Shown here piece after piece: positions 36,104-45,317 of a DNA stretch of 52,446 nucleotides. Source of the DNA: Phycisphaerales bacterium UBA2402 (GTDB lineage: Bacteria > Planctomycetota > Phycisphaerae > Phycisphaerales > UBA1924); assembly GCA_002343715.1 (NCBI GenBank), contig DDSA01000215.1, positions 1 through 52,446 on the forward strand, given 5' to 3'. Position 1 is the stretch's first letter. Each line of letters starts with the position of its first letter. A program made the translations under genes and the position numbers. The notes under the pieces were generated by a model, which was given only the letters and a program-made list of their open reading frames with translations, made no database searches and was not told the origin of the DNA.

Positions 36104-36129
36104 AACCCCGGTCGAACCGGGGTTTTTTT
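36104..36129 (+). terminator. Rho-independent terminator after rpsP
   Basis: A perfect 9-bp stem (36104-36112 with 36116-36124) around a 3-nt loop is followed by seven T residues, 26 nt past the rpsP stop. It ends rpsP as a single-gene unit. Confidence 0.92.
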
Positions 36130-36200
36130 GGGTCATGACCGTTCGAGCGGGTCGCGACTGCGGGTGTGTGACCCAGTCGGCCGGCAATGATTCTCCCGGT

Positions 36201-37496
36201 TCACTCTGGAACAAAGACGCTGTAGCCCCGCTCCAGAAGCCCCGTTGGTTTTCTGTACCCATCGAGCAATCGGTCCATCGCATGATCGATGGACGTGCCG
36301 GTGTCCATCAGGATGGCCGCTTCATCGGTGCTGCTGCCGATCTGCATCAGGTACGCGAAGGTCCGGGCCATGCCGCAGTTGGCGATGAAGTCGGGGATAA
36401 TGGCGAAACGCCTGTCCGCCTCTTTCTGGAGTGCCATCATGTCTCGCACCCAGACACTCATGGTCTTGCTGGTGGACTTGTACGCGAACGGGTTGTTCGC
36501 GCCGCAACTGATGACCGTGACCCCACTTCCAACCAGCTTTTTCAACCGTGGTCCTGTGAGTGTGTGGCTCGTGGCGGCGGGGACAAAGATATCGGCCTTC
36601 ACGTCAAAGAGCTCGTCGCCGCTTTTGCTGGCGCACATCACCTTGTCACCCTTGCGAGGCGCGGGAAGCCCCGTCCCATTGCGTGAGAGGATCAGTGATT
36701 TGCAGTCGAGGCCGGCGGGATCCCTGGCGACCCGCACCATGCCGCTGGTTCGGTCGTAGGTGCTCGCCGAGACGAGTGTGACGCCCAGCATGTCGAGGTA
36801 ATACGCTGCGAAGGCCCCGACCGCTCCCAGGCCCTCAACGATCAATCGCTTCCCGGAGAGCGACTCGCCTCGAAGGTGGTAGTAGCGTTCGATGGAGCGG
36901 CAGACGCCGTAGCCTGTGACTACATCGGCGACCATCCAGGCTCCGTCGCGTGGTCCGGGCAGGTCGGGCAGCCTGATTTTGGCCTCGCACCCCGCGTGCA
37001 ACCGGGCCACCTTGTCCTCTGGGGCTTCATTCCCACGCCACGAATGTCCGCGACAGATGCCTTCCTGCGGATGTCCGATGCCGAGTACTCGTCGCGTGAT
37101 CGCCGTTGCCTCACTGACTTCATCAACGTTGACATCCCCGCCCGTGCCGTAACACAGCCGAAGGTACGGCCCGATATGGCGGAACCAGCGCTCCAGGACC
37201 CCCGCCTTCTCGTGCGGGTGCTTGGCCGGGTCGAAACGAATGACGCTTTTACCCCCGCCGATGTCAGGCCCGCAGACGCGGAACTTGACCCCCATGGTCT
37301 TGGCGAGAAAGACCGCTTCTTCGCGGGTGGCGGTAGCCCGCATGCGCGTGCCCCCGCCCGCCGCGCCGCCCGTGAGTGTATCGATGGCGAGCCATCCCAC
37401 GGCGTCGGTCCGGTCGTCGTGCCACTCGACGATGATCGAAGGCTCGCGCTCAAAGAACTTCTTGTACTTGGCGAAACCTGTCATCGGAGTCCACAC
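36201..37496 (-). CDS. Glu/Leu/Phe/Val dehydrogenase family protein
   Basis: NAD(P)-dependent oxidative deamination of an amino acid to its 2-oxo acid is the family reaction. The 431-residue protein has the glycine-rich substrate region (TGGAAGGGTRMR), the lysine-containing GGGKSVI, and a Rossmann site (LIVEGLGAVGAFAAYYL). Which amino acid is used cannot be fixed; glutamate or branched-chain substrates are likely. The GTG at 37496 (MWTPMTGF) or an in-frame ATG at 37484 could be the start. The C-terminus carries the conserved IIPDFIANCG and ends at an exposed tail. It stands 111 nt downstream of the small basic protein gene. Confidence 0.9.
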   Translation of the reverse strand: MWTPMTGFAKYKKFFEREPSIIVEWHDDRTDAVGWLAIDTLTGGAAGGGTRMRATATREEAVFLAKTMGVKFRVCGPDIGGGKSVIRFDPAKHPHEKAGVLERWFRHIGPYLRLCYGTGGDVNVDEVSEATAITRRVLGIGHPQEGICRGHSWRGNEAPEDKVARLHAGCEAKIRLPDLPGPRDGAWMVADVVTGYGVCRSIERYYHLRGESLSGKRLIVEGLGAVGAFAAYYLDMLGVTLVSASTYDRTSGMVRVARDPAGLDCKSLILSRNGTGLPAPRKGDKVMCASKSGDELFDVKADIFVPAATSHTLTGPRLKKLVGSGVTVISCGANNPFAYKSTSKTMSVWVRDMMALQKEADRRFAIIPDFIANCGMARTFAYLMQIGSSTDEAAILMDTGTSIDHAMDRLLDGYRKPTGLLERGYSVFVPE

Positions 37497-37607
37497 TTTC
37501 TGTAATCAGGGGCGGCCGGCACTGCTTGTCGCATGTCAACGCACATCGCTCCGCGGTGGGCAGAACCGCCCAGACCGCGTTCGCCAGAGTTCACGCCCCT
37601 CGGCGGC

Positions 37608-37769
37608 TCACTTGTTGCTCACCAGCGTCTTGGGAAGCCCCAGCGCGCCGTTCTTGCTATCGTCGATCTTCTTGTCGGTCTTCATCTTCGCGACACGCTC
37701 CGCGCGGGTCATGACGCTGCGCTTGCCGGCGAGGTTGGCGGAGACTTTAAGTGAACGGTCGAGGCTCAT
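37608..37769 (-). CDS. PVC-type small basic protein
   Basis: A 53-residue basic protein starting MSLDRSLKVSANLAGKRSVM and ending GLPKTLVSNK. I recognise this as the small basic protein family of Planctomycetes, Verrucomicrobia and Chlamydiae (TIGR04137, from memory), whose role is not established; association with RNA has been suggested by its name. The ATG at 37769 is chosen from the conserved N-terminus. The frame is open further upstream, but that part is low-complexity and unlike the family. It is a useful lineage marker. Confidence 0.85.
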   Translation of the reverse strand: MSLDRSLKVSANLAGKRSVMTRAERVAKMKTDKKIDDSKNGALGLPKTLVSNK

Positions 37770-37828
37770 GGCTGTGTCCCTTTGCTCTGTTGCGGCGCGT
37801 ACGGCCCATGACCGCTCGCCCGACGCGA

Positions 37829-38740
37829 CTACTTGAACTTCTCCCAGGCGGGTTTCGAGAAGTTGGAGGAGCCTTTGAACTCCTTCTGCCACCTCTGACC
37901 CAACCGGGCGACGGCCGCTTCGATGTTCGTTCGCGCCGTCAGTCGATTGCTGTACTCTTCGCTCGTGATTCCCTTCGCCGCAATCAGCCAATAGGCCGCC
38001 GTGGACGGGTCTGGATTATTGGTGTTTGACCCCACCTTGTCCACCGGCACTGCAAAGGCGTCGAGTCCATTCTCGCACAAGAACTTCACGGCTCGCTCGG
38101 CTTCAGTTCGGGTCATCTGAGCCAGTTTCAGATAGTTGCGGTCAACCTCGCGCGGGTCCCCCTGGAGAAGTCCCTTCCCGGTGATCGTGATCGGAGCGGA
38201 ACTGGATGGCACCGTACGTGGTGGTAGTTGATTCGATTTCGCGGGATCGCTCGCCTTCTTTGGAGAGGTATCGGGCACCGATCGAGTTGGGGGTGGTGCA
38301 ATGACCGGAGGGTTCTCAGTCGGCTCCATGATGGAAGGACGCTGGGTCGGCTCTTGTCCCGGCTGGCGTTGGGCCGTGCCCATCTGCCATCCCAGGAGCC
38401 AGCCGAGAAACGCGAGCGCGATCAAAAGCGCCGACGCGATATAGATCGCGTTCACCGGCACCCGAACAGTGCCTCCACCGAGAAGATTTGAACCCCAGGC
38501 AGGCGTTGGGTCGCCGCTGTCTTCCCGTGCAGGAGTCGTAGGGCCGGCGGAGGCTGGCTTGAGTTCCACGCGAATCACCGGCTTCTCTGGACGGGGCGGA
38601 GGGTTCAATGGGCGTGGCGACATGCCGGGCCGCCATCCAACACCCGGGTTCATGGCCTCACGCGACATGTCCGAGGCGGATGCGCCTGCCCCGCGCATGA
38701 GGTCGAAGAGGGGTTGGGTCTTTCTCGATGGTGAGGGCAT
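37829..38740 (-). CDS. Single-pass membrane protein with SPOR-like C-terminus
   Basis: A 303-residue protein: a proline-rich cytoplasmic N-terminus of about 90 residues, one membrane helix (IYIASALLIALAFLGWLLGW), a proline/serine-rich linker and a C-terminal domain of about 110 residues. The domain pattern (NYLKLAQMTRTEAERAVKFL, then AYWLIAAKGITSEEYSNRL) suggests a SPOR-like beta-alpha-beta fold. SPOR domains bind denuded peptidoglycan at division sites; that role here is inference. The ATG at 38740 (MPSPSRKTQP) is chosen because upstream sequence lacks coding character. It is 59 nt upstream of the small basic protein gene. Confidence 0.72.
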   Translation of the reverse strand: MPSPSRKTQPLFDLMRGAGASASDMSREAMNPGVGWRPGMSPRPLNPPPRPEKPVIRVELKPASAGPTTPAREDSGDPTPAWGSNLLGGGTVRVPVNAIYIASALLIALAFLGWLLGWQMGTAQRQPGQEPTQRPSIMEPTENPPVIAPPPTRSVPDTSPKKASDPAKSNQLPPRTVPSSSAPITITGKGLLQGDPREVDRNYLKLAQMTRTEAERAVKFLCENGLDAFAVPVDKVGSNTNNPDPSTAAYWLIAAKGITSEEYSNRLTARTNIEAAVARLGQRWQKEFKGSSNFSKPAWEKFK

Positions 38741-38801
38741 GCCGCACTGATCGTACCGCCCATCCCACTCGGGGCGCGTCCGCCGGGGTCCGTTCACCGA
38801 G

Positions 38802-40292
38802 TCAACAACCGCCCGCGGTCCAAGCCCTGAAAAATGTCTCGACGTCGCTCCCGTCGACCCCTCCATCACGATTCACATCTGCGCGGGGCAGCGCGAGCGG
38901 CCAATCGGTAAAGAATGCTTCGAGATCGGCACCATCGACTCCGCCATCCCGGTTGTAGTCCGCGGCACACTCGTCACCAGACTCCATGGCCGCGGCGATC
39001 AACGCACCCACCTCACGATCCGACAGCGCGATGTACCCCTCGGCGATCAGATGCGTGCGATCCGTTGGTGTGACGTACCAACCACGCTCCACGAGCTCCG
39101 CCTCGCTTGTCAGGCGATCAAACCTCACGCTCGCCGTGCGGTGGCGCTGGGCCGCGATGCGATCCGCGGCCGTGCTGTATGCCGGCAGAAAGTTATCTTT
39201 CGTGTCGGAGACAGGCGGCGACACGGCGATCACGAAGTACAGCGACTCCGACCCCCAGCCCTGGCTCTCCCAGATCGATGACAGGCGGGTGATGATGGCC
39301 CCGATGTTGTCCTCGAACGCCGCAGCGGAATTGCCGGGCAATATCCCCATGGGTCCGGCGGAAGGGAGCGTTTCCGTCCTGTCATTGACGCCGAAGGAAA
39401 CACGGATCAGCACCAGAGAAGGTTCTTGCTGCATCGATCGGATCAGCGAGAAAAATGAAACGAGCGTGTCATCCGGCGCGGCGATCAGATCCGCCGCGGC
39501 ATCGCGGGCCGAGTGACCGCCCGCGGCATAAATAGTGCTGACCGAAGCGCCGGAAATACGGTCGGGACGCTCGGCCCGCATCCACGAACCGAAGAATGGC
39601 CCGCGGATCGCTGGACCGCCTGCCTGCGTCCAACGGAATGCCACCGGGCTGTTGCGTTCCGCGGCCGGTATGTTAATGATACCCGCCGCCACTCGGTTCG
39701 CTCCCGCCGTCGAAATATCCGTGAGCGGTGAAAGAGTAGTAAACGGAGATGCGTCGATACGCACCACGGGCCGAAACGTGCCCGCACCGCCGTCAGCGAA
39801 CTGCCCGTACACAAAGTGGAACCGCAGCGGGCCATTCACCCCAAGCGGGCTGCCCACTCGCAGGGTGAGACCGGCATTCGACAGACTCGCGGCCGACTCG
39901 CCCGAGGGAAGGAAGAGATATCCGAGCGGGGGCAGCCCTTCGCCGCACGTCGAGTGCAAATGAGGTGGTGCGCCCGTGTAGCGAAACTGTCCTTGCGAGG
40001 CGTTGGCCTGCGTGATGCTTTCCCACCCTACGCCCGCACCGTTCCCCGCGTTCTCGCCGGAGGCGTGAAGTCCAGTGGCGAACAAGCCAGAGCGAGCGTG
40101 CATGGCCCTGGCCCAGCCCTCATCCCATCCGTGTCCCTGGAATAACTGCGTGGAATCACCGATCATGACGACGTCCACGCGTCGTGTGGCCGCGGCATCC
40201 CAAAAGGCCCGCAGCGACTCTGCCCCTGTTGTCGAACCACCAGCGGCACATACCCTGAGTGCCGCCACGCTGGCCAAGACGAGTCCGTTCAT
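38802..40292 (-). CDS. Secreted SGNH/GDSL-type hydrolase with tandem dockerin-like tail
   Basis: A 496-residue exported protein. Block I of SGNH hydrolases is VVMIGDSTQLF (Asp46-Ser47), block III is in SFGVNDRT, and the late D-x-x-H is in TDRTHLIAEGY, giving the Ser-Asp-His set of esterases and acetylhydrolases. The tail is CAADYNRDGGVDGADL...DVNRDGGVDGSDV ending in Cys. The N-terminus (LVLASVAALRVCAAGG) is a plausible signal peptide. The ATG at 40292 follows GAGGTGAG. Carbohydrate deacetylation at the cell surface is a reasonable guess. It diverges from nuoI. Confidence 0.82.
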   Translation of the reverse strand: MNGLVLASVAALRVCAAGGSTTGAESLRAFWDAAATRRVDVVMIGDSTQLFQGHGWDEGWARAMHARSGLFATGLHASGENAGNGAGVGWESITQANASQGQFRYTGAPPHLHSTCGEGLPPLGYLFLPSGESAASLSNAGLTLRVGSPLGVNGPLRFHFVYGQFADGGAGTFRPVVRIDASPFTTLSPLTDISTAGANRVAAGIINIPAAERNSPVAFRWTQAGGPAIRGPFFGSWMRAERPDRISGASVSTIYAAGGHSARDAAADLIAAPDDTLVSFFSLIRSMQQEPSLVLIRVSFGVNDRTETLPSAGPMGILPGNSAAAFEDNIGAIITRLSSIWESQGWGSESLYFVIAVSPPVSDTKDNFLPAYSTAADRIAAQRHRTASVRFDRLTSEAELVERGWYVTPTDRTHLIAEGYIALSDREVGALIAAAMESGDECAADYNRDGGVDGADLEAFFTDWPLALPRADVNRDGGVDGSDVETFFRAWTAGGC

Positions 40293-40528
40293 GGAACTCA
40301 CCTCACAAGTTGTGCGCCCCGCGTTCGCCTTGACACATCGAAAACAGGTGCGCCGCACCGGTCCCCCCGGGCGGCAACGATGCCCACGGAGTCTCATGGA
40401 CCGTTCGGTCTTGGAGCAACATATGCGGGTTGGGGGGGAGGGTCAAGTTCAGGCTGGCGGCACAGCGGACGCACAGTCAAGCGGCCCAGGTCATCTTCCG
40501 CATTCGCTGCCCTACACTCATCCTGCTT

Positions 40529-41074
40529 ATGACGATCCGCCCGGAAGACGTGCTCAATATCGACCCACCGCCCATGTCCCGCATGGAGGCGCTCTACCTG
40601 CCGTCGATCTTCAAGGGCTTCGGCACCACCCTTCGCCATATGTTCACATCGTGGGGACAGGGCCGCACCAGCCGGGTCATGCAGTACCCCGAAGTCCGGC
40701 GAGAGCACCTGAAAGTCGAGGACGGCGGTCAGAACGCCGGCAACTTCCGGGGCGTCCACCGACTCAACCGCGATGAGCAGGGCCGCGTGAAGTGCGTGGC
40801 GTGCATGATGTGCCCCACGATCTGCCCGGCCCGGTGCATCCACATCCAGGCCGCCGAAAGCCCCTGGGACGACCGCGAGAAATACCCGGCGAAGTTCGAG
40901 ATCGACGAACTCCGCTGCATCTATTGCGGCATGTGCGAGGAGGCCTGCCCAGTCGATGCCATCGAACTCACCACCGAGTACGACATCGTCGGGGCCAGCC
41001 GTCAGGAGATGATCTTCGACAAGGAGAAACTCCTGCACATCTACGACGTGACGATCAACAAGAAGCCGATGTAA
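40529..41074 (+). CDS. nuoI: NADH-quinone oxidoreductase subunit I (2 x 4Fe-4S)
   Basis: The ferredoxin-like subunit that carries clusters N6a and N6b in complex I. The 181-residue protein has CVACMMCPTICPARC and CIYCGMCEEACPVDAIEL, the two four-cysteine sets, and the family opening MSRMEALYLPSIFKGFG. The ATG at 40529 or 40574 could be the start; neither has a strong ribosome binding site. No other nuo gene is adjacent: an SGNH hydrolase lies upstream and ffh downstream. Other 2[4Fe-4S] proteins are possible, but the N-terminal segment favours NuoI. Confidence 0.9.
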   Translation: MTIRPEDVLNIDPPPMSRMEALYLPSIFKGFGTTLRHMFTSWGQGRTSRVMQYPEVRREHLKVEDGGQNAGNFRGVHRLNRDEQGRVKCVACMMCPTICPARCIHIQAAESPWDDREKYPAKFEIDELRCIYCGMCEEACPVDAIELTTEYDIVGASRQEMIFDKEKLLHIYDVTINKKPM

Positions 41075-41188
41075 CCCTCCCCGAGGCCCGTTCCGCCCGG
41101 TCTCGGGCGTACCCTCTTTCCCGGTCAAGCCCTGATCTCCACCCGCACGCACGGAGATCGGCGCGTTCACGCGCGCCGCACACGACGC

Positions 41189-42754
41189 ATGTTCGAGCGA
41201 TTGACCGAAACGTTCCACGGCCTGTTCCGTTCCCTCAGCGGCAACGCTTCCATCAGCGAGAAAAACGTTGCCGATGCCATGGCCGATGTCCGGCGCGCCC
41301 TGCTCGAAGCAGATGTGAATGTCGGCGTCGCCGATGATTTCTGCAGCGAGGTCATGCGGGACGCCGTCGGCCGCGACGTCACCAAGAGCCTTCGGCCCGG
41401 CGAAGAAATGATCGGCATTGTCCACCGCCGCCTCGTCGAGTTTCTCGGCGGTGTGCCCGAGCAGGCCGATGGCGACAATCCCCTTTCGGCCCTGATGCCG
41501 CGGGTTCCCGCGCCGAGTGCGTCCGCCCCGGACCTCATCATGCGCGTCAGCCCGGGGCCGACCGTTGTGATGATGTGCGGCCTGCAGGGATCGGGCAAGA
41601 CCACCACTTGCGGCAAGATCGCGGCCTATCTCCGCAAGAGGGGCCGCAGTGTCATGCTCGCCGCGGCGGACCTGCAGCGCCCAGCCGCGGTCGAGCAGCT
41701 GGAGACCATTGCCGGCCAGATTCAACGGGAAGCCCCCGGCGGCCCCAGCGTGGATTTTTACGCCGAAAAGGACAAAGTCGCCGAGTACGGCAAGGCCGTA
41801 GGGGTCGCGGTGCAGGTGTGCCGACGAGCCTTGGAGGCGGCGAAGAAGGCGGGCAGCGACGTCCTCATCCTCGATACCGCGGGCCGTCTGCACGTGAACG
41901 ATGCGCTGATGGGCGAGCTGACGCAGGTCCGCAACATCGTCCAGCCTCACCACATCTTCCTGGTGGTCGACGCGATGACCGGGCAGGACGCCGTCAAGTC
42001 CGCGAAGAGTTTTCACGAGCGGCTGGAGGTAGATGGCATCATCTTGACCAAGTACGACAGCGATACCCGCGGCGGCGCGGCGATCTCGGTCAAGCACGTC
42101 ACCGGCGCACCGATCAGGTTTGTCGGCGTCGGGGAGAAACTCGATGCGCTCGAGGAGTTCCACCCCGGCCGGGTCGCGGGGCGAATCCTGGGCATGGGCG
42201 ACGTCGTCGCGCTGGTCGAGAAGGCGCAGGAACAGGTCTCCGAGGATGAGGCCAAGCGCATGGAGGCCAAACTCGCCAAGGGCGAGATGACCATGGACGA
42301 CTTCCTGGGTCAACTCAAGACCCTGCGTCGCATGGGGCCGCTGCGCCAACTCATGGGGCTTCTTCCGGGCGTGGGATCGCTCATGAAGGATGTTCATATC
42401 GAGGAAGATCACCTCGACCGGGTGCAGGCGATCATCTCATCAATGAACCGGAAGGAGCGTGCCAGGCCGTCGATCATCGACATCAGCCGACGAAAGCGCA
42501 TCGCCGCGGGGTCAGGCACCAGACCCGAGGAAATCAGCCAACTCGTCAAGCAGTTCGAGATGATCAACAAACTCACGAAGGAGATGTCCGGGTCCTCCAT
42601 GAAAGACCGCGTCAAGGCCGTCAAGGAGATGTCGGCCAAGGGTGACGGGATTTCGGGGATGGTCCCCGGCCTCCGCGGCATGCCCGGTCTGACCGCCAGG
42701 GGCTCCACGCACATGTCAAGCCCGAAGGATCGTTTCAAGAAGCGTAAGCGCTGA
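41189..42754 (+). CDS. ffh: Signal recognition particle protein Ffh (SRP54)
   Basis: The GTPase that binds signal sequences and 4.5S RNA for co-translational targeting. The 521-residue protein has N, G and M domains: G1 GLQGSGKTTTCG, G3 DTAGRLHVN, G4 TKYDSDTRGG, and a Met-rich M domain with SGTRPEEISQLVKQF. The C-terminus is Lys/Arg-rich. A GC-rich hairpin (stem 41159-41165 with 41172-41178) lies just before the ATG, and no Shine-Dalgarno site is obvious, so translation may be modulated. rpsP, its usual neighbour, is 5 kb away. Confidence 0.96.
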   Translation: MFERLTETFHGLFRSLSGNASISEKNVADAMADVRRALLEADVNVGVADDFCSEVMRDAVGRDVTKSLRPGEEMIGIVHRRLVEFLGGVPEQADGDNPLSALMPRVPAPSASAPDLIMRVSPGPTVVMMCGLQGSGKTTTCGKIAAYLRKRGRSVMLAAADLQRPAAVEQLETIAGQIQREAPGGPSVDFYAEKDKVAEYGKAVGVAVQVCRRALEAAKKAGSDVLILDTAGRLHVNDALMGELTQVRNIVQPHHIFLVVDAMTGQDAVKSAKSFHERLEVDGIILTKYDSDTRGGAAISVKHVTGAPIRFVGVGEKLDALEEFHPGRVAGRILGMGDVVALVEKAQEQVSEDEAKRMEAKLAKGEMTMDDFLGQLKTLRRMGPLRQLMGLLPGVGSLMKDVHIEEDHLDRVQAIISSMNRKERARPSIIDISRRKRIAAGSGTRPEEISQLVKQFEMINKLTKEMSGSSMKDRVKAVKEMSAKGDGISGMVPGLRGMPGLTARGSTHMSSPKDRFKKRKR

Positions 42755-42856
42755 GCGTTTTTCGGGACGTTTTGCTTCGTCTTGCGGATCGCTCGATCGT
42801 GCGGGTTCGTGCGGCTCCGGGATTCGAGTTCGTTCCTCCGACTGCTACAGTTCACT

Positions 42857-44542
42857 GTGCAACGCACCGTGTACCTGGAAACTTTCGGATGCCAGATGAA
42901 CGAGTTGGACAGCGAACTCGTCGCCGGGCAACTGCGCGCCCTGGGCTATCGCTTCACCCCCGAGCGTGACTCGGCGGACGTCGTTCTGTACAACACCTGC
43001 TCCGTTCGTGAGCACGCCGAGCAGAAGGTGTGGTCACGGCTGGGTGAACTGACCGATCGCAAGAAGGAGGAACCCGGCCTGGTGGTGGGCGTCCTGGGCT
43101 GTTTGGCGGAACGCGACGGCGCGGACCTCATGAAACGCATGCCCGTGGTCGATGTCATGGTCGGGCCGGGGGAACTGGACAAACTACCCGGCCTGCTCGA
43201 CAACGCCGTCCGTACCCGGGCCGCCATGCTCGCCGACGGCGTTGATGCCGGGCGTGGAGTGCCGCGCAGCGCGGGGCAGGCGGCGCTGCAGGGCAACACC
43301 TCCCGCCGCAGCGGCACGCTGGCCGCGGCGGCGGACACGCTGGAGATGCTCGACCTGTCCCGTGCGGTTTCGCCGCTCGACGAATCCGGTCCGAAGCGAT
43401 CGGCGTACGTTCGGATCACGCGCGGCTGCAACAAGTTCTGCACGTACTGCGTGGTTCCCTTCACCCGCGGCGCCGAGGTGCACCGCCCGCCGGAGCACAT
43501 CATCGAGGAGTGCAAACGCCTCGCCGATGCCGGAGTTCTGGAGATCACGCTCCTCGGGCAGACAGTCAACCACTACCGATTCGAGCACGGGGCCGCCGTC
43601 AGCGTGGGCGGCATCACGCAGCCGCAGAAGGGCCGAAGTTACGCCGGTGGCCACCGGCGCGATCCCTTCGCCGGGGCGAACGTCACGACCTTCGCGGATC
43701 TCCTTCAGCGTATCCACGATGAGGTTCCCACCATCGCCCGTCTTCGCTTTGTCACCAGTTACCCACGCGATTTCGGGGATGACGTGCTCGAAGTCATCCG
43801 CGATCACCCTCGCCTCTGCCGCTATCTGCACGTGCCCGCCCAGTCCGGCAGCGACCGCATCCTCGGCATGATGAACCGCGGCTATGCCGTGGGTGAATAC
43901 CTGGAGTTTCTCGACCGGGCGAGGGGTTTTCTGCACCAACCCGAGAGCGGTCGCCCGTGCGAGGTATCAGGAGATTTCATCGTCGGATTTCCAACCGAGA
44001 CGGATGCTGACTTCGCGGCCACAATGGCCCTGACCCGCAAGGCGCAGTACAAGAACGCTTTTATCTTCAAGTACTCACCCCGGCCCGGAACCACCGCCCA
44101 CGAAAGACTCACAGACGATGTACCCGAGGCCGTCAAGCGTCGCAGGAACAATGAGTTGCTCGCGCTCCAGGCCGAGATATCCCAGACCGTCGCGTCGTCG
44201 TACGTCGGTCGAACGGTCGATGTCTTCGTCGAGGGCTTCAGTTCCCACGAGCGAAAACGGCGTTCCGCGGGTCCAACACGCGACGAGCACTCCCGCGGCG
44301 ATCGTGGGATCGGGTTGACCGTCAACGGTCGCTCGATCGGCCACGGGAGCGCGTGCGCCATCGATGATGAGGCCGAACCAGCGCCGCCGGCGCGAGAGGC
44401 GCAGTTCGTGGGACGGACCGACACAGACATGATCGTGGTCTTCGATGCCCCGCGCGATGAAAACTCGCTCGCCGGCAGCATGGTCCGCGTCCGCATCGAT
44501 GAGGCCCGCGCTTTAAGCCTCGCCGGTGAGCGTGTGGCCTGA
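42857..44542 (+). CDS. miaB: tRNA-2-methylthio-N6-dimethylallyladenosine synthase MiaB
   Basis: A radical SAM methylthiotransferase that modifies A37 of tRNAs reading UNN codons. The N-terminal cluster cysteines are C12 (ETFGCQMN), C48 (YNTCSVREHA) and C82 (LGCLAE). The radical SAM motif CNKFCTYC is at 191-198. A C-terminal TRAM domain follows. At 561 residues it is about 85 longer than the usual protein. Extra segments lie between the UPF0004 and radical SAM domains (rich in Ala, Ser and Arg), after LGQTVNHYRF, and inside the TRAM region. The GTG at 42857 is chosen to match family N-termini. It converges on tmk. Confidence 0.93.
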   Translation: MQRTVYLETFGCQMNELDSELVAGQLRALGYRFTPERDSADVVLYNTCSVREHAEQKVWSRLGELTDRKKEEPGLVVGVLGCLAERDGADLMKRMPVVDVMVGPGELDKLPGLLDNAVRTRAAMLADGVDAGRGVPRSAGQAALQGNTSRRSGTLAAAADTLEMLDLSRAVSPLDESGPKRSAYVRITRGCNKFCTYCVVPFTRGAEVHRPPEHIIEECKRLADAGVLEITLLGQTVNHYRFEHGAAVSVGGITQPQKGRSYAGGHRRDPFAGANVTTFADLLQRIHDEVPTIARLRFVTSYPRDFGDDVLEVIRDHPRLCRYLHVPAQSGSDRILGMMNRGYAVGEYLEFLDRARGFLHQPESGRPCEVSGDFIVGFPTETDADFAATMALTRKAQYKNAFIFKYSPRPGTTAHERLTDDVPEAVKRRRNNELLALQAEISQTVASSYVGRTVDVFVEGFSSHERKRRSAGPTRDEHSRGDRGIGLTVNGRSIGHGSACAIDDEAEPAPPAREAQFVGRTDTDMIVVFDAPRDENSLAGSMVRVRIDEARALSLAGERVA

Positions 44543-44543
44543 C

Positions 44544-44561
44544 ACCCGTCCGTGGATGGGT
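44544..44561. terminator. Weak hairpin between convergent miaB and tmk
   Basis: A 7-bp stem with one G-U pair (44544-44550 with 44555-44561) and a 4-nt loop lies in the 22-nt gap between the two stop codons. There is no T-tract on either side, so its role as a bidirectional terminator is only possible. Confidence 0.3.
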
Positions 44562-44564
44562 TGC

Positions 44565-45263
44565 TCAGCCGATGAATCGCTCTCCCAGCCGATCCATCAG
44601 CGACGCCCACACGTCCTCGGGCGACCGGGCCGCATCGAGGACGATGTGTCTCGCGGGATCCGTTCTGGCCATCTCCAGGTATCCTCGGCGAACGTTCGCG
44701 TGATACGCCGCGCCGCGCTGCTCGATCCGATCCGCGAACAGGGACACGGTGCTCGGGGACGCGGTTTTTTTACGGCCCACTTTTTCAGCACCGCTCGTCC
44801 GTAGCGCGGCGGTCGCCTCGTCCACGTCGAAGACAATCACAAGGTCCGGCTCTGTTCCCCGAAGGGCCACACCCGCGACCGCGCGGATGTGCTCTACCGG
44901 CACGCCCCCCGCGGCACCCTGGTAGGCATAGGTCGAGGAGACGAACCGATCCGCGATCACGACCTCGCCGCGCGAGAGCGCGGGGCGGATCGTCTCCTCC
45001 ACCAGTTGCGCCCGGCTGGCCATGTAGAGCAGCATCTCACAGTGCGGGGTCATCTCGCTGTTTCGGTCGAGCAGCACAGCCCTGATCTGCTCTCCCACGC
45101 GCGTTCCCCCCGGTTCACGAACATGACACGCCGGCACGCCGGCATCCGCACACACCGCGAGCAGCCGGTTCAGCTGTGTGGACTTGCCGGACCCGTCCGG
45201 TCCTTCAAAGACAAGGAACGCGCCACGGAGTTTGGTGAGCCAGGGATATGGAGCGCTGGTCAT
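44565..45263 (-). CDS. tmk: Thymidylate kinase
   Basis: Phosphorylates dTMP to dTDP for DNA synthesis. The 232-residue protein has the P-loop FEGPDGSGKSTQ, the REPGGTRVGEQIR segment and ADRFVSSTYAYQG. In the LID region, SGAEKVGRKKTASPSTVSLFADRIE departs from the usual R-x-x-x-D-R-x-E wording and is enlarged, but a DR-x-E core remains. The stop is 22 nt from that of miaB on the other strand. An alternative start inside the first ten residues cannot be excluded. Confidence 0.93.
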   Translation of the reverse strand: MTSAPYPWLTKLRGAFLVFEGPDGSGKSTQLNRLLAVCADAGVPACHVREPGGTRVGEQIRAVLLDRNSEMTPHCEMLLYMASRAQLVEETIRPALSRGEVVIADRFVSSTYAYQGAAGGVPVEHIRAVAGVALRGTEPDLVIVFDVDEATAALRTSGAEKVGRKKTASPSTVSLFADRIEQRGAAYHANVRRGYLEMARTDPARHIVLDAARSPEDVWASLMDRLGERFIG

Positions 45264-45317
45264 GCAGGGCGTGAGTGTAACGCATGACCAGCGAGAAGGG
45301 AATGAGCGCCGGGCCTT

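Noticed and set aside
40394..42412. Long minus-strand open frame opposite nuoI and ffh
   Set aside because: It spans two well-supported plus-strand genes and has no family resemblance.
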